Program-made: the position numbers and the translations under genes
In this document: positions 44,646 through 53,754 of the stretch, in pieces
Layout of the letters: every line of letters begins with the position of its first letter
Position numbering within the stretch: position 1 is the stretch's first letter
Assembly (NCBI RefSeq): GCF_019308355.1
Contig: NZ_JAAGKM010000015.1
Coordinates: forward strand, 1 to 64,000
From: Empedobacter falsenii
Lineage (GTDB): Bacteria; Bacteroidota; Bacteroidia; Flavobacteriales; Weeksellaceae
DNA: 64,000 nt
Direction: 5' to 3'
The notes under the pieces: generated by a model
What the model was told of the DNA's origin: nothing
Databases searched by the model: none
The model's input: only the letters and a program-made list of their open reading frames with translations

Positions 44646-45692
44646 ATGGGAAAACAACAGACAAAAGGAGAAAAACGAATGAATAGAACGCTTTCGGCGA
44701 TTGCTTGGATTTTTATTATCATAGGAATCACTGCAGTGGCTTGGTTTTATTTCTTTTCGAGTTCACATGTCAATACAAATGATGCGCAAGTGCGACAATA
44801 TATTACACCAGTTTCGAGTAAAGTTTCTGGTTTTATCAAAAAAGTAAATTTCGAAGAAAATCAATTTGTGCACAAAGGTGATACGCTTGTTGTGATTGAC
44901 AATAGAGAGTTTCAGAATCAGATTGATATTGCCGAAGCAAATTTAGAATCGACTTCGCAATCTGTTTTAACCTACGAAAAAGCGGTAGATACAAAATCAA
45001 GTGATGTTAATATTGTTAATGCAAATATAGAAGCTGCTAAAATAGAGGTTTGGAGAACGGAAAAAGATTATAATCGTTTCAAAAATTTAGTACAAGAAGA
45101 TGCTGCAACTGTGCAACAATTTGAAGAAGTTGAAGCAAAATATAAACAAGCAAAAGCAAGTTTGAGTGCTTTGGAACAACAACGTAATGCAGTAAATGTT
45201 AGTGCGTCTGCTGAACAAACAAAAGTTGCGCCTGCAAAAACTCAAATTTTACAACGAAAAGCCCAATTGAATGATGCCAAACTTACTCTCTCATATACCT
45301 ATGTTGTGGCGCCTTATGATGGTTGGGTTGGAACAAAAAATATTCAAGAAGGTCAGTTAATAAAAGAAGGACAAGCCTTAGTACAAGTGGTTTCGAAAGA
45401 GAAATGGATTGTTGCGAATTTTAAAGAAACGCAAATTGGAGAAATCGATTTGGATCAACCTGTTATTATAAAAGCTGATGCTTACAAAAACATTGAGTTT
45501 GAAGGAAAAATTGAATCACTTTCGCCAGCTTCTGGGTCTGAGTTTGCTTTGATAAAACCTGATAATGCAACAGGGAACTTCGTGAAAATTGAACAACGTT
45601 TTCCTGTAAAAATAATTCTGAAAGAGTCTAAAAATAACGAAAAATTACGTACCGGAATGAATGTAAATGTTTCCGCAGAAAAAGTAAATTAA
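44646..45692 (+). CDS. HlyD/EmrA-family membrane fusion protein
   Basis: A 348-residue adaptor with one N-terminal membrane helix (about 15-35), then NTNDAQVRQYITPVSSKVSG, the classical EmrA lipoyl-domain start, a long helical hairpin (about 85-205) and the second lipoyl half with APYDGWVGTKNIQEGQ. It joins the MFS pump encoded next to the TolC encoded before. A second ATG 11 codons downstream (MNRTLSAI) is an alternative start. Confidence 0.93.
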   Translation: MGKQQTKGEKRMNRTLSAIAWIFIIIGITAVAWFYFFSSSHVNTNDAQVRQYITPVSSKVSGFIKKVNFEENQFVHKGDTLVVIDNREFQNQIDIAEANLESTSQSVLTYEKAVDTKSSDVNIVNANIEAAKIEVWRTEKDYNRFKNLVQEDAATVQQFEEVEAKYKQAKASLSALEQQRNAVNVSASAEQTKVAPAKTQILQRKAQLNDAKLTLSYTYVVAPYDGWVGTKNIQEGQLIKEGQALVQVVSKEKWIVANFKETQIGEIDLDQPVIIKADAYKNIEFEGKIESLSPASGSEFALIKPDNATGNFVKIEQRFPVKIILKESKNNEKLRTGMNVNVSAEKVN

Positions 45693-45696
45693 ATAA

Positions 45697-47259
45697 ATGT
45701 CACAACAAAATTCAATATTCAATAAATGGGTTCCGCAAAAATTGGTTGTGCCAATTTTTATCCTTGCGCTATTTCCTCACTTGATGATTTTGACGATATT
45801 CAACATGAATAGTACGTTTACAGCATCATTTTTGGATTTGGAGGTCGATGATTTGCAGTTCCTTTTTTCGATGGCGTATGCCACTATTGTTTGTGGCTTA
45901 TTTATTCACGTTCGATTTTTTCACTTTTTCAATATCAGAAGTTATTTGCTAACAATGACCATGCTCAACATTTTGGTATTGTTTGGAATGACATTGACGA
46001 CAAATACAGAATTGATTTTGATTCTGCGTTTCATTCAAGGACCTTTATCGCTTTTCGAAGGTTGTATTTTGTTACCAATCATTATGTCGAATATTAAAAG
46101 TGAACATTCAAAATTGATTGCTTATTCGTTTTTGTACGGCGTAATGTTAACAGGAGATAAATTCACGACTTCTATTGTGAAGTTTGCGATTGAGAATTAT
46201 AACCACAATATGATGGTGTATACGATTATGAGTTTTCATGTTGTTGCATTAATTATTTATGTATTTTTCTTTAATCACAACAGAATGTTTCCTAAAAAAC
46301 CATTGTATCAATTAAATTTAGGAGGAATTTTTTTGATGATTATTTCCCTAATTTCTGGTGCATTTTTCTTGATTTACGGAAAAAAATATTATTGGTTCGA
46401 ATCGCCAATTATTATCATAGCATTTGCATCAACACTCGTTTTTAGTGGTTTATTTTTATTGCATCAAAAAACAGCCAAACGACCTTTGTTCCATTTTGAG
46501 ATTTTCAAATCAGAACGTGTCATTTTAGGAATATTAATGTTTTTTGTTTTCTATACTCTGCGTGCTGGGATGAGCAATATTTACCAAGTTATGTCGACAG
46601 TTTGGAAATGGCAATGGGAATATGTGTTGCAGATTCAATATTTTAATGTGGCAGGTTCTATCATTGGTGTTGTATTTTCATTTTTTATGGTTAAGAATAA
46701 AGTTGATTTCAGAAAAATATTTTTTCTTGGATTTGTACTTTTAGCCATGAGCATGTTGTGGTTTAGTTATTTGTTTTATCCAGACACAAAAGTCGAGGCA
46801 ATAGCGCCAACATTGATGTTAGAAGGAATTGCGCAAGGTGTTATTTTTACGCCATTAGTGTTGTATATTACAGGTTCTGTACATCCTTCTATTACTGGTA
46901 GTGCGGCACAAGCAGGTACGGCGATTCGTTTTTGGACTACAACAATTGGTTTTTCGTTAATGCAAAATGCAATTTTATATTTGACGACTAAACATCAATT
47001 TTTGATGACCAAAAATTTAGATAAAACGAGTCCTATTTTCCAACAACAATGGAATAATTTGTTCAATAAAAATATTGCGAATCATCTTCCAAACGAAGCA
47101 GAAAGTATTACTGCTGCAGCTTTAAAAGCAAAATTGTACAACCAAGCTTTGTTGGTTAGTAATATTGAGATTTTCCGAACATTGTTTGTTGTGGGAATTA
47201 TTGCTGCAATTTTTGTCATTCTTTATCAACCGATAAAAAATAGACTTTTACATCGTTAA
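45697..47259 (+). CDS. EmrB-like MFS efflux transporter (DHA2, 14 helices)
   Basis: A 520-residue inner-membrane protein with about 14 hydrophobic segments, the DHA2/EmrB length. The region LRFIQGPLSLFEGCILLPIIM (about 109-129) is the antiporter segment that is also preserved in the truncated copy at 47752. The arginine and charged residues of motif A are weak, as in many Bacteroidota members. With the TolC and HlyD genes it forms an EmrAB-TolC-like exporter for hydrophobic toxicants; the substrate is unknown. Confidence 0.92.
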   Translation: MSQQNSIFNKWVPQKLVVPIFILALFPHLMILTIFNMNSTFTASFLDLEVDDLQFLFSMAYATIVCGLFIHVRFFHFFNIRSYLLTMTMLNILVLFGMTLTTNTELILILRFIQGPLSLFEGCILLPIIMSNIKSEHSKLIAYSFLYGVMLTGDKFTTSIVKFAIENYNHNMMVYTIMSFHVVALIIYVFFFNHNRMFPKKPLYQLNLGGIFLMIISLISGAFFLIYGKKYYWFESPIIIIAFASTLVFSGLFLLHQKTAKRPLFHFEIFKSERVILGILMFFVFYTLRAGMSNIYQVMSTVWKWQWEYVLQIQYFNVAGSIIGVVFSFFMVKNKVDFRKIFFLGFVLLAMSMLWFSYLFYPDTKVEAIAPTLMLEGIAQGVIFTPLVLYITGSVHPSITGSAAQAGTAIRFWTTTIGFSLMQNAILYLTTKHQFLMTKNLDKTSPIFQQQWNNLFNKNIANHLPNEAESITAAALKAKLYNQALLVSNIEIFRTLFVVGIIAAIFVILYQPIKNRLLHR

Positions 47260-47292
47260 AATAATTTTTATATATTACTTTTAATTTAATTG

Positions 47293-47329
47293 ACGTATTT
47301 GATTTAATAGAATCAAGTACGTTTTTTTA
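47293..47329 (+). terminator. Terminator of the efflux operon
   Basis: ACGTATTTGATT (47293-47304) pairs with AATCAAGTACGT (47311-47322), 11 of 12 positions, and is followed by seven T. Confidence 0.85.
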
Positions 47330-47409
47330 TGACAAATTTTTAAAAATGAATGTTTTATCTAAATTATCCCGTAAAAAGGAGATGTTTTAAAGTTTTTTAA
47401 ATTTAAAAA

Positions 47410-47476
47410 TGGCGTAAATGAACAAATTTTATTCTTAAATAATCAACTTGTTTTTCTGAGACAGCACTTACTTTTG
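47410..47476 (+). promoter_or_regulatory. Second copy of the efflux promoter/operator
   Basis: TGGCGTAAATGAACAAATT (47410-47428) differs by one base from the motif at 43205. Exactly 59 bases after its start comes TACTTTTG (47469-47476), followed by GCCATCA as against GCATCA in copy one. A TTG lies 18 bases upstream of the -7. The rest of the 492-base gap (47260-47751) shows no TolC or HlyD remnant and only tiny reading frames. Confidence 0.7.
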
Positions 47477-47751
47477 CCATCAAAATAAATCAAACGAAAA
47501 ATGATTAATGTTATAGAAAATATTAATTGTATTTTATTGATTTTAAATTTGTTATAGTTTTATAAAAATGAATCATCGTATTTTAACGATTTATTATTCA
47601 GAATCACATTTTAGCCTTTTGACTTTTCTCAGGCAGCTTCCTTTTTTTACTTTTTAGGTAAGATAATCACGAAATCAATAAAATATTTTTAATTAGACAA
47701 ACTTTCGAATGAATGTTTTGAACTTGATTGTAAAATTGAATAAATAACTCA

Positions 47752-48276
47752 ATGCACAATCAACATCCCATTTTCAAGAAATGGATACCAGAAAAATTGG
47801 TGCTTCCAATTCTCATTGCCGCGTTGATTCCGCATGTGATGATTCTCTCACTTTTCAATATGAATAGTACGTTTACAGCTTCATTTCTAGATGTTGATGT
47901 AGACGATTTACAATTCATTTTTTCTTTGGCTTACGCAACAATTGTATGTGGGCTTTTTATTAACGAACGGCTTTTTCAGTTCTTTAATATTCGTTCCTAT
48001 TTATTGTTTATGACGATTATCAATATTGTATTAATGTTACTGATTTCATTGACAACAAATACGCAATTGATTTATTTACTTCGTGTGATACAAGGGACAA
48101 CATCTTATCTCGAAGGATGTATTATTGTTCCGCTAATTATTTTCGCTAAACCTGTTATAAGAGGAATAAAAGTTACAGAACATGATAATAAAATAACGAA
48201 TGTTACATTGATATCATATTTGTTTGTCATCTTCAGAATTAATAAAACGATTGCAATGAGTAATAAAGGAATTTGA
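47752..48276 (+). pseudogene. Truncated EmrB-like MFS gene
   Basis: The first 131 residues or so closely match the intact MFS at 45697: KKWIPEKLVLPIL, the shared FNMNSTFTASFLDV and YLEGCIIVPLII. Similarity stops abruptly near base 48142. The last 44 codons are simply the antisense of the small membrane gene at 48105-48362. About three quarters of a 520-residue transporter is missing, so it cannot be a functional pump. A deletion or rearrangement joined this fragment to unrelated sequence. Confidence 0.8.
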
Positions 48277-48362
48277 ATGCTAAGATTAAGTTTATTAACT
48301 TTTTTTCTTTTATCATTTAATTCTTCTAATGTTAATTCGCTCAAAGGTTTTTCTTTGTTCAT
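48105..48362 (-). CDS. Small two-helix membrane protein, possibly with altered C-terminus
   Basis: 85 residues: a charged N-terminus (LSELTLEELNDKRKKVNK), then two hydrophobic helices (about 28-45 and 52-72). I recognise the general type (LTLEEL start, two membrane spans) from Bacteroidota but know no function. The final eight or so residues are antisense to the MFS fragment beyond the rearrangement junction near 48142, so the natural C-terminus has probably been replaced. Confidence 0.6.
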   Translation of the reverse strand: MNKEKPLSELTLEELNDKRKKVNKLNLSIQIPLLLIAIVLLILKMTNKYDINVTFVILLSCSVTFIPLITGLAKIISGTIIHPSR

Positions 48363-48414
48363 CTTAATTGTTTTATTAAAGATAGTAAAATCAAATTAAA
48401 AAATAGATTCAACA

Positions 48415-48443
48415 AAAAAGCTAACCAATTCGGTTAGCTTTTT
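48415..48443 (-). terminator. Terminator of the formyltransferase gene
   Basis: AAAAAGCTAACC (48415-48426) and GGTTAGCTTTTT (48432-48443) form a perfect stem, with six T following on the minus strand. Confidence 0.9.
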
Positions 48444-48463
48444 AATTTTTTTCTAAAAAATAT

Positions 48464-49168
48464 TTAATCCCTTTTATATTTTTCTTTGTAAGTATCAAAT
48501 GCTTGCATCAAATTTTCTTCGATAGCTTTTGGCATTCTGCGCGTCGCTTCAAATTCATTTGATGAAAGTGATTTGAATTCTGAAAGTGTTGGTATTAATT
48601 CAATCGAATTAACTAACATTTCAATTTCTGTTTCATATTGACGATTAGCCAAAGAATGAAACGTATCATTCCCGTAAACAGGAACATATTGTTGTTCAAT
48701 CAAAAAACCAGCATCGGCTTCTGTGTCTACAAAATGAGTTGTAACACCAATTTCGACTCCTTTTGTGATTGCCCATTTTAATGAATCTAAACCTCTTGTC
48801 AAAGGTAAAAAACCTGGGTGTGTATTGATAATTTTATGATTTTCAACCAATTCATCTGGTAATAATCCTGCACCTGCAATAATTACATATTCAGCTTTAT
48901 AATCGTTTAATTGATTATTCAACGTTTCAGCAGTTGTTAAATCAAAATTATAACCAAAACTATTACAGTAATCATCTAAATTTACTTGAATCGCTTTACT
49001 TGGACGATGTTGATAAATTGGTTTGAACGGATTTTCTCTTTGTACAAAAGGCAATGCAAATATTTTTACATTTTGATAACCTTTAGCTTTTAATCCGTGT
49101 AAAACATCTTGTGTTTTGCGATGAGGAGTATTGTAAGAAATTACTGCTATTTTTGGTTGAGTTGCCAT
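48464..49168 (-). CDS. Formyltransferase-family protein (PurN/Fmt/WbcV-like fold)
   Basis: A 234-residue protein with the formyltransferase catalytic pattern: KIINTHPGFLPLTRG supplies the Asn and His, and FVDTEADAGFLIEQ the Asp. The N-terminal part (about 1-90) has the Rossmann-like half. It is not the purine-pathway PurN by its N-terminus, and no tRNA-binding domain is present. Formylation of a sugar-nucleotide or another small amine is possible. It is 3 bases downstream of the GlcNAc-kinase-like gene, which hints at amino-sugar chemistry (inference). Confidence 0.75.
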   Translation of the reverse strand: MATQPKIAVISYNTPHRKTQDVLHGLKAKGYQNVKIFALPFVQRENPFKPIYQHRPSKAIQVNLDDYCNSFGYNFDLTTAETLNNQLNDYKAEYVIIAGAGLLPDELVENHKIINTHPGFLPLTRGLDSLKWAITKGVEIGVTTHFVDTEADAGFLIEQQYVPVYGNDTFHSLANRQYETEIEMLVNSIELIPTLSEFKSLSSNEFEATRRMPKAIEENLMQAFDTYKEKYKRD

Positions 49169-49170
49169 GA

Positions 49171-50025
49171 TTATTTAATCAAATATTTTTTGTGATAATC
49201 AACAACATTATCAATTGGTTTTCTAATAATATGACCAACTGTTAAGTGATATTCTGCCGCAACTGAACGAATAACATCTTCGTAAATATGAGCAATCGAA
49301 CCAATGAAATTTAATTCAGAATGACGAGCTTCTTCGTAAGGCATAATTTGATATTCGATAAAAGAAGACATTGCATCATAAATAATTTTCTGAATAAATG
49401 GATCATTTTTATGTTCGACGACAAATTTATTGAAAGATGCTAAATATGTGTTTGCAAATTTATTTTGGTACACATTTTTATTTAACTCATCTACTGATAA
49501 TTTATAATAATCATCAAAAGCTTTGGCTAAATGTGGAGGCATTTTTTTTGTGTAAAAAGCGCGTAATACACGTTTTCCTAAGTCATTTCCAGAACCTTCG
49601 TCACCTAAGATATAAGCTAAAGATTTTGTTTCTTCGCGCATTGATGTTCCATCGAAATAACAAGAATTAGAACCTGTTCCTAATATACAAACCATTGCAG
49701 GTTTTCCCATGTAAGTGGCATAACAAGCAGCTAATAAATCATGGTCTACGACAAATTCTGCATTTGTAAAGAAATTCTCTAAACCTTCTTTAACAACAGC
49801 ATGCATTGCTTCGCTGGAAGTTCCTGCACCATAAAAAAAGACTTTTGTAAAATCATTTGCAACAGGTGCAAAATCTTCATTTTTTTGTAATTCAGTCGTA
49901 ATATCTTCTGATGTTACAAAATACGGATTAAATCCGATTGTACTTGTTCTAAAAACTTCATTAAGGTCACTATCTAAAATTACCCAATCCGTTTTAGTAG
50001 AACCGCTATCTGCTATTGCAATCAT
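49171..50025 (-). CDS. BadF/BadG-type ATPase, N-acetylglucosamine kinase-like
   Basis: About 284 residues from MIAIADSGSTKTDW. A longer in-frame start at 50148 would run through the upstream terminator hairpin and adds no family sequence. The ASKHA fold is shown by the phosphate-1 loop DSGSTKTDW (about 5-13), the phosphate-2 region ILGTGSNSCYFDG and the LAYILGDEGSGNDLGKRVL characteristic of GlcNAc/MurNAc-type kinases. It would phosphorylate amino sugars salvaged from the cell wall. It forms an operon with the formyltransferase-like gene. Confidence 0.85.
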   Translation of the reverse strand: MIAIADSGSTKTDWVILDSDLNEVFRTSTIGFNPYFVTSEDITTELQKNEDFAPVANDFTKVFFYGAGTSSEAMHAVVKEGLENFFTNAEFVVDHDLLAACYATYMGKPAMVCILGTGSNSCYFDGTSMREETKSLAYILGDEGSGNDLGKRVLRAFYTKKMPPHLAKAFDDYYKLSVDELNKNVYQNKFANTYLASFNKFVVEHKNDPFIQKIIYDAMSSFIEYQIMPYEEARHSELNFIGSIAHIYEDVIRSVAAEYHLTVGHIIRKPIDNVVDYHKKYLIK

Positions 50026-50083
50026 TTTTTTGTTTTGATATAATTGAGGAGTGCTAAAATAACATTCTTTTAACAATGCGCAT

Positions 50084-50113
50084 AAAAAAAAGCCTGAAAT
50101 TTCAGGCTTTTTA
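50084..50113 (-). terminator. Terminator of the His-rich lipoprotein gene
   Basis: AAAAAGCCTGAAA and TTTCAGGCTTTTT form a continuous hairpin, with eight T on the minus strand. It lies 13 bases past the stop at 50126 and closes the TonB-receptor transcript. Confidence 0.92.
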
Positions 50114-50125
50114 TATAAAAAAAAA

Positions 50126-50608
50126 TTAATGATCGTGGCTATGGTCAACTATATCGATTTCGATGTATGTTTCGGATTGATTTCCTGCTTTATCAATTAA
50201 AATTAATCCTAAATGATATGCTCCATCTACAATACCTTCTTGAGGAATTGCAACTTTATAATTGTATGCATATTCCTTTTTACCTGAAGGAATTGCCTCT
50301 TCTTTGGTAAATTCCCATTGAGTATTTGTAGAACTTGAAGCTTCTTGTACACTAGCAGAACGATGGTTATGAGTATGTCCATCTCCTGCATAATGAATTT
50401 CAATTTTTACCGTTCCCAATTCTACATTGTCTTTCAAAATAGCATCAATTGAGATGGTTTCGCCTAAATGAAATTCATCGTGGTCTTTAGGTGCAATCAA
50501 ATTAATTTCAGGTTTTGTTGTATCTAATGAAGAATCATCTGATGAACAAGATGTAATGAATAATGCTGATAATGTTATAAATGAATAGTTTAAAATTGAA
50601 TTTTTCAT
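50126..50608 (-). CDS. DUF4625-type His-rich lipoprotein
   Basis: A 160-residue protein with a lipoprotein signal ending ITSCSS (Cys about 21). A single Ig-like beta domain (TKPEINLIAPKDHDEFHLGETI) matches the DUF4625 pattern. Histidines cluster in HYAGDGHTHNHR (about 77-88) and at the C-terminus, VDHSHDH. This suggests metal binding at the cell surface. It lies downstream of the TonB-dependent receptor on the same strand. Confidence 0.82.
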   Translation of the reverse strand: MKNSILNYSFITLSALFITSCSSDDSSLDTTKPEINLIAPKDHDEFHLGETISIDAILKDNVELGTVKIEIHYAGDGHTHNHRSASVQEASSSTNTQWEFTKEEAIPSGKKEYAYNYKVAIPQEGIVDGAYHLGLILIDKAGNQSETYIEIDIVDHSHDH

Positions 50609-50661
50609 TGTTTTATTTTTTTTGAATTGAATATTATTTTTTTAAGATTTTGGTTGATTTA

Positions 50662-50979
50662 TTAATAAACAAAATCCTGAGGCGGACCTCGTGTAAAATG
50701 ATATTCAATTGTAGAATGTTTAATTTTTTCTACTTGTTCAAAACTTTCTTTACTGTAAAATTCTTCGTTCGGTTTTGATTCTATTTTTGGTTCATCATGC
50801 GTGTCAATAAAGACAGAGTAATAGGTGAAATGATTACATTGATGATGAATAATTTCTTTCTTTTGATTCGAAAAATCTTGTGAATGATCGATTAAAGAAA
50901 AATGTAATTGATTAAAAGTTGGAATCGAAAAAAGAATAATACTAAAGAAAAGTCCAAAAATAGGATGTTTCTTTTTCAT
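50662..50979 (-). CDS. Small His-rich exported protein with RGPP tail (first of a pair)
   Basis: A 105-residue protein with a hydrophobic N-terminal signal or anchor (about 8-24). The rest is rich in His (LIDHSQD, IIHHQCNHFTYY, IDTHDEP) and ends with TRGPPQDFVY. A second, shorter relative in style lies on the other side of the receptor (53422), ending RAPPYAI. The family is unknown to me; the context suggests metal handling. It is 7 bases downstream of the receptor gene. Confidence 0.65.
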   Translation of the reverse strand: MKKKHPIFGLFFSIILFSIPTFNQLHFSLIDHSQDFSNQKKEIIHHQCNHFTYYSVFIDTHDEPKIESKPNEEFYSKESFEQVEKIKHSTIEYHFTRGPPQDFVY

Positions 50980-50986
50980 GTATCAA

Positions 50987-53371
50987 CTATTTTCCGAACG
51001 GAATTCCTAACATAATTTGTATGTTTCGAGCTTGTTCTGGTAATTGCAATGCACGATAAAAACTGGTGTGATTGTAATAGTTTTTATTGAATAAATTAGA
51101 AACCTGAACACTTAAATTTGCACTAAAATTATTGAATTTAAGTTTCGTTTTTCCTCCAATTCCAACCAAGAAATAACTTGGAGTGATATCTTCATTTTGT
51201 GCAATTTTATCTTGCTCAAATGTATATTTTCCATTTGCAAAAAAGCTCAAACCTTCTAAAAATGCAATATTTTGATTGATTTTATAATTAATTTGTCCAA
51301 ATAAATTATTTGCAGGAGTGAAAGGAAGATAATTTCCGAATTTTTTATTTTCCGTAATTTGTCGATTGTATAAATATTCGTACACAAGATTTGCATCAAA
51401 ATTTTCGTTGATTTTCTTACGAACTTCAAATTCAAAACCAGTCAACAAAGCTTTGCTTTGTGTATATTGATAAATTTGTCCACCATGAGGAAGAATCGAA
51501 AATTGTCCCGAAGGTTTTAAGAAAATATAATTGCTGAAATAATATAAATACGGACTTAGCGAAATATTCCAATCATTTTTGTGAAAAACAGATTTGAAAT
51601 CTACAGCAATTCCTTTTTCTATATCAAGATTTTCGTCACCTCGTTCATGTCTAAAACTACCGTGATGAATTCCGTTAGAACCCAATTCTATAGCGGTTGG
51701 TAAACGGAAATTTGTTCCAACATTCAAGTTGAAATCCCATAAATCATTTGGTTGAAAAGTTGCACCAATCATTCCGTTTAAATTACTGAAACTACGATCG
51801 ATTGATTTGCTACGATTTGCATAATAATCTGCAATGCCTTCAGAATTACCTTTTTCAATCAAATAATTGTAAAGAAATTCATCAAAATAACCTTCCGATT
51901 TGAACGTCGAATAATCGTAACGTAAACCAGCTGTAACTTTCCACTTATTTCCTTTTTTGAATTCTTCAATCAAAAATCCACTAAAAATATTTCGATCATA
52001 TTTTGGCAATAAATAATTGTAACCCGCAATATTATTGGCTTGCAATTGTGCTTGTGCACCGATTATTGTTTTGAAATTTTTGCTATGATTATGTTCAAAT
52101 TTTAATTGAGAATCATAAGTAGAAAGATTAAAATCTAATTCTAAATCAGGATTTTTTGTTGGAGCGGGTTGATTCGCATAATGAGTGTGAAACGAACTAA
52201 CTTCTTGGCGACGATTGTTTTGATAACTTGCCAAAAATTTTAAAACATCTTTTGAATTTAAACGAAATTCATTTTCGGAAATCACTTTAAAATGATTAAC
52301 TTTTTGATAAGGAAATTCGATATTTCTATAATTTCCATCATCTTGAAGCCTATCTACAGAAGGAATTCCGTGCGAACCAGGAAAAAAACCAATTTTTTGA
52401 TTAACATTAGAAACCGTTAAAATTGAACGAAATTTTTCGCCAATATAACCTGTTTGTATTTCAGCATTCAAATCTTGTCCAGCCGTATTTTTAACACGTT
52501 TATTGTAAATTGGCAAATAGCGATTCAGATAATAAATGCGATCGGTAGTCGTTCTGTAGTCGGCATAATCAGAATACGAACCTTTTATTTTATAGAAAAA
52601 ATGATCGTTTCGAGATTTTAAATTAAATCCAATTCCGTAATTATCATTAATCGATTGATACAAAGTTTTTGCTTCTCCTGAAAGTGAATGTTTTGCTGGT
52701 AAATTGTTATTGTTAATCTTGATAACTCCAGCAATAGCCTCATTTCCGTACTCCAAAGCAGCAGGGCCTTTTATCACTTCGACATCTTCAACATTTAGTG
52801 CATCAATCTCCAAACCATGATCGGCTCCCCATTGTTGTCCTTCTTGTTTTACACCATTTTCAGCAACAATTAATCGATTGAAACCAAGTCCACGAATAAT
52901 TGGTTTTGAAGCTGATGATCCAATTCCTGAAGCATTGACACCTGCAATATTTTCGAGCGATTTTGCTAACGATCCTGCATAATTTTCTTGAATATAAGAT
53001 TGATCGACACGTTCTACATTAGCTGTTGAAAAATCGTGATGATGGCCTAAAACAGTAACTTCATCTAAATTGTACGATTTGTGAAAAGTAAGTGTAAAAA
53101 CAAATTTTTGTTGTGAATCAAACGTAATATTTTGAGAAAAAGGTTCGTAACCTTGCTCATCAATTTGAATTTGATAATTTCCTTTGTTTAAGTTTTCGAT
53201 TCTAAATTTTCCTTCGGCATTTGTGTGATATTCTTCGTTGTTGAAATATACAGTTGCGAAAGGAATTGGTTTTTGATTTTTATCTATAATTTGACCTTCG
53301 AAAATGTTTTGTGCAAACACAGTTCCGCACAATAATGTAGCTGCAATACTACATTTTATGTTGATTGACAT
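50987..53371 (-). CDS. TonB-dependent outer-membrane receptor, ZnuD-like
   Basis: A 794-residue protein: signal peptide (about 1-20), CarboxypepD_reg-like beta domain (GQIIDKNQKPIPFATVYF, about 26-43), plug (about 115-225) and a 22-strand barrel ending in an aromatic-rich strand. The plug segment IRGLGFNRLIVAENGVKQEG followed by WGADHGLEID is typical of ZnuD-type metal receptors. The His-rich GHHHD loop (about 108-112) precedes the plug. With His-rich neighbours on both sides I infer import of zinc or another soft divalent metal, energised by TonB. Confidence 0.88.
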   Translation of the reverse strand: MSINIKCSIAATLLCGTVFAQNIFEGQIIDKNQKPIPFATVYFNNEEYHTNAEGKFRIENLNKGNYQIQIDEQGYEPFSQNITFDSQQKFVFTLTFHKSYNLDEVTVLGHHHDFSTANVERVDQSYIQENYAGSLAKSLENIAGVNASGIGSSASKPIIRGLGFNRLIVAENGVKQEGQQWGADHGLEIDALNVEDVEVIKGPAALEYGNEAIAGVIKINNNNLPAKHSLSGEAKTLYQSINDNYGIGFNLKSRNDHFFYKIKGSYSDYADYRTTTDRIYYLNRYLPIYNKRVKNTAGQDLNAEIQTGYIGEKFRSILTVSNVNQKIGFFPGSHGIPSVDRLQDDGNYRNIEFPYQKVNHFKVISENEFRLNSKDVLKFLASYQNNRRQEVSSFHTHYANQPAPTKNPDLELDFNLSTYDSQLKFEHNHSKNFKTIIGAQAQLQANNIAGYNYLLPKYDRNIFSGFLIEEFKKGNKWKVTAGLRYDYSTFKSEGYFDEFLYNYLIEKGNSEGIADYYANRSKSIDRSFSNLNGMIGATFQPNDLWDFNLNVGTNFRLPTAIELGSNGIHHGSFRHERGDENLDIEKGIAVDFKSVFHKNDWNISLSPYLYYFSNYIFLKPSGQFSILPHGGQIYQYTQSKALLTGFEFEVRKKINENFDANLVYEYLYNRQITENKKFGNYLPFTPANNLFGQINYKINQNIAFLEGLSFFANGKYTFEQDKIAQNEDITPSYFLVGIGGKTKLKFNNFSANLSVQVSNLFNKNYYNHTSFYRALQLPEQARNIQIMLGIPFGK

Positions 53372-53421
53372 AAATACAATAATTTAATAACGTTAAAAAA
53401 ATAAGGTGGTTTTTTCTGAAA

Positions 53422-53733
53422 TTAAATTGCGTAGGGCGGTGCTCGAAGACTTTTTTGAGTAAGTAATACAGCTTGTTTTACACGAGTTGTGTAAAGTGTT
53501 TTATCTTTTTGGATAAATGATTGTGACCATTCAAATAACTCAATTTCTGAATCATTTTCTATAAAATGTTGATTGAAATGGCAAATTGTACAGCTATGAT
53601 CGTGTACGTTAGAGAATTTGTCTTTCAGCTCTTTGTGCTCTTTATTTAGAGCATGATCCAATATATGCGCAGACTGATACACTGTCATAAACAGTGAAAT
53701 CGTAAGCATAATATATTGGATAAATTTTTTCAT
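53422..53733 (-). CDS. Small His-rich exported protein with RAPP tail (second of a pair)
   Basis: A 103-residue protein with an N-terminal signal or membrane segment (about 5-20). A cluster of His and Cys follows (HILDHALNKEH, then VHDHSCTICHFNQHF at about 43-57), a plausible metal site with a CxxC motif, and the C-terminus is LRAPPYAI. It lies 50 bases upstream of the receptor gene and 21 bases after the membrane protein at 53755. It may bind metal in the periplasm or sense it (inference). Confidence 0.65.
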   Translation of the reverse strand: MKKFIQYIMLTISLFMTVYQSAHILDHALNKEHKELKDKFSNVHDHSCTICHFNQHFIENDSEIELFEWSQSFIQKDKTLYTTRVKQAVLLTQKSLRAPPYAI

Positions 53734-53754
53734 TCAGTTTACAAAAATAAGATT

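Noticed and set aside
47570-47659. 29-codon plus-strand frame (MNHRILTIYY...) before the truncated MFS gene
   Set aside because: Short, with no TolC or HlyD similarity; probably chance in the decayed region.
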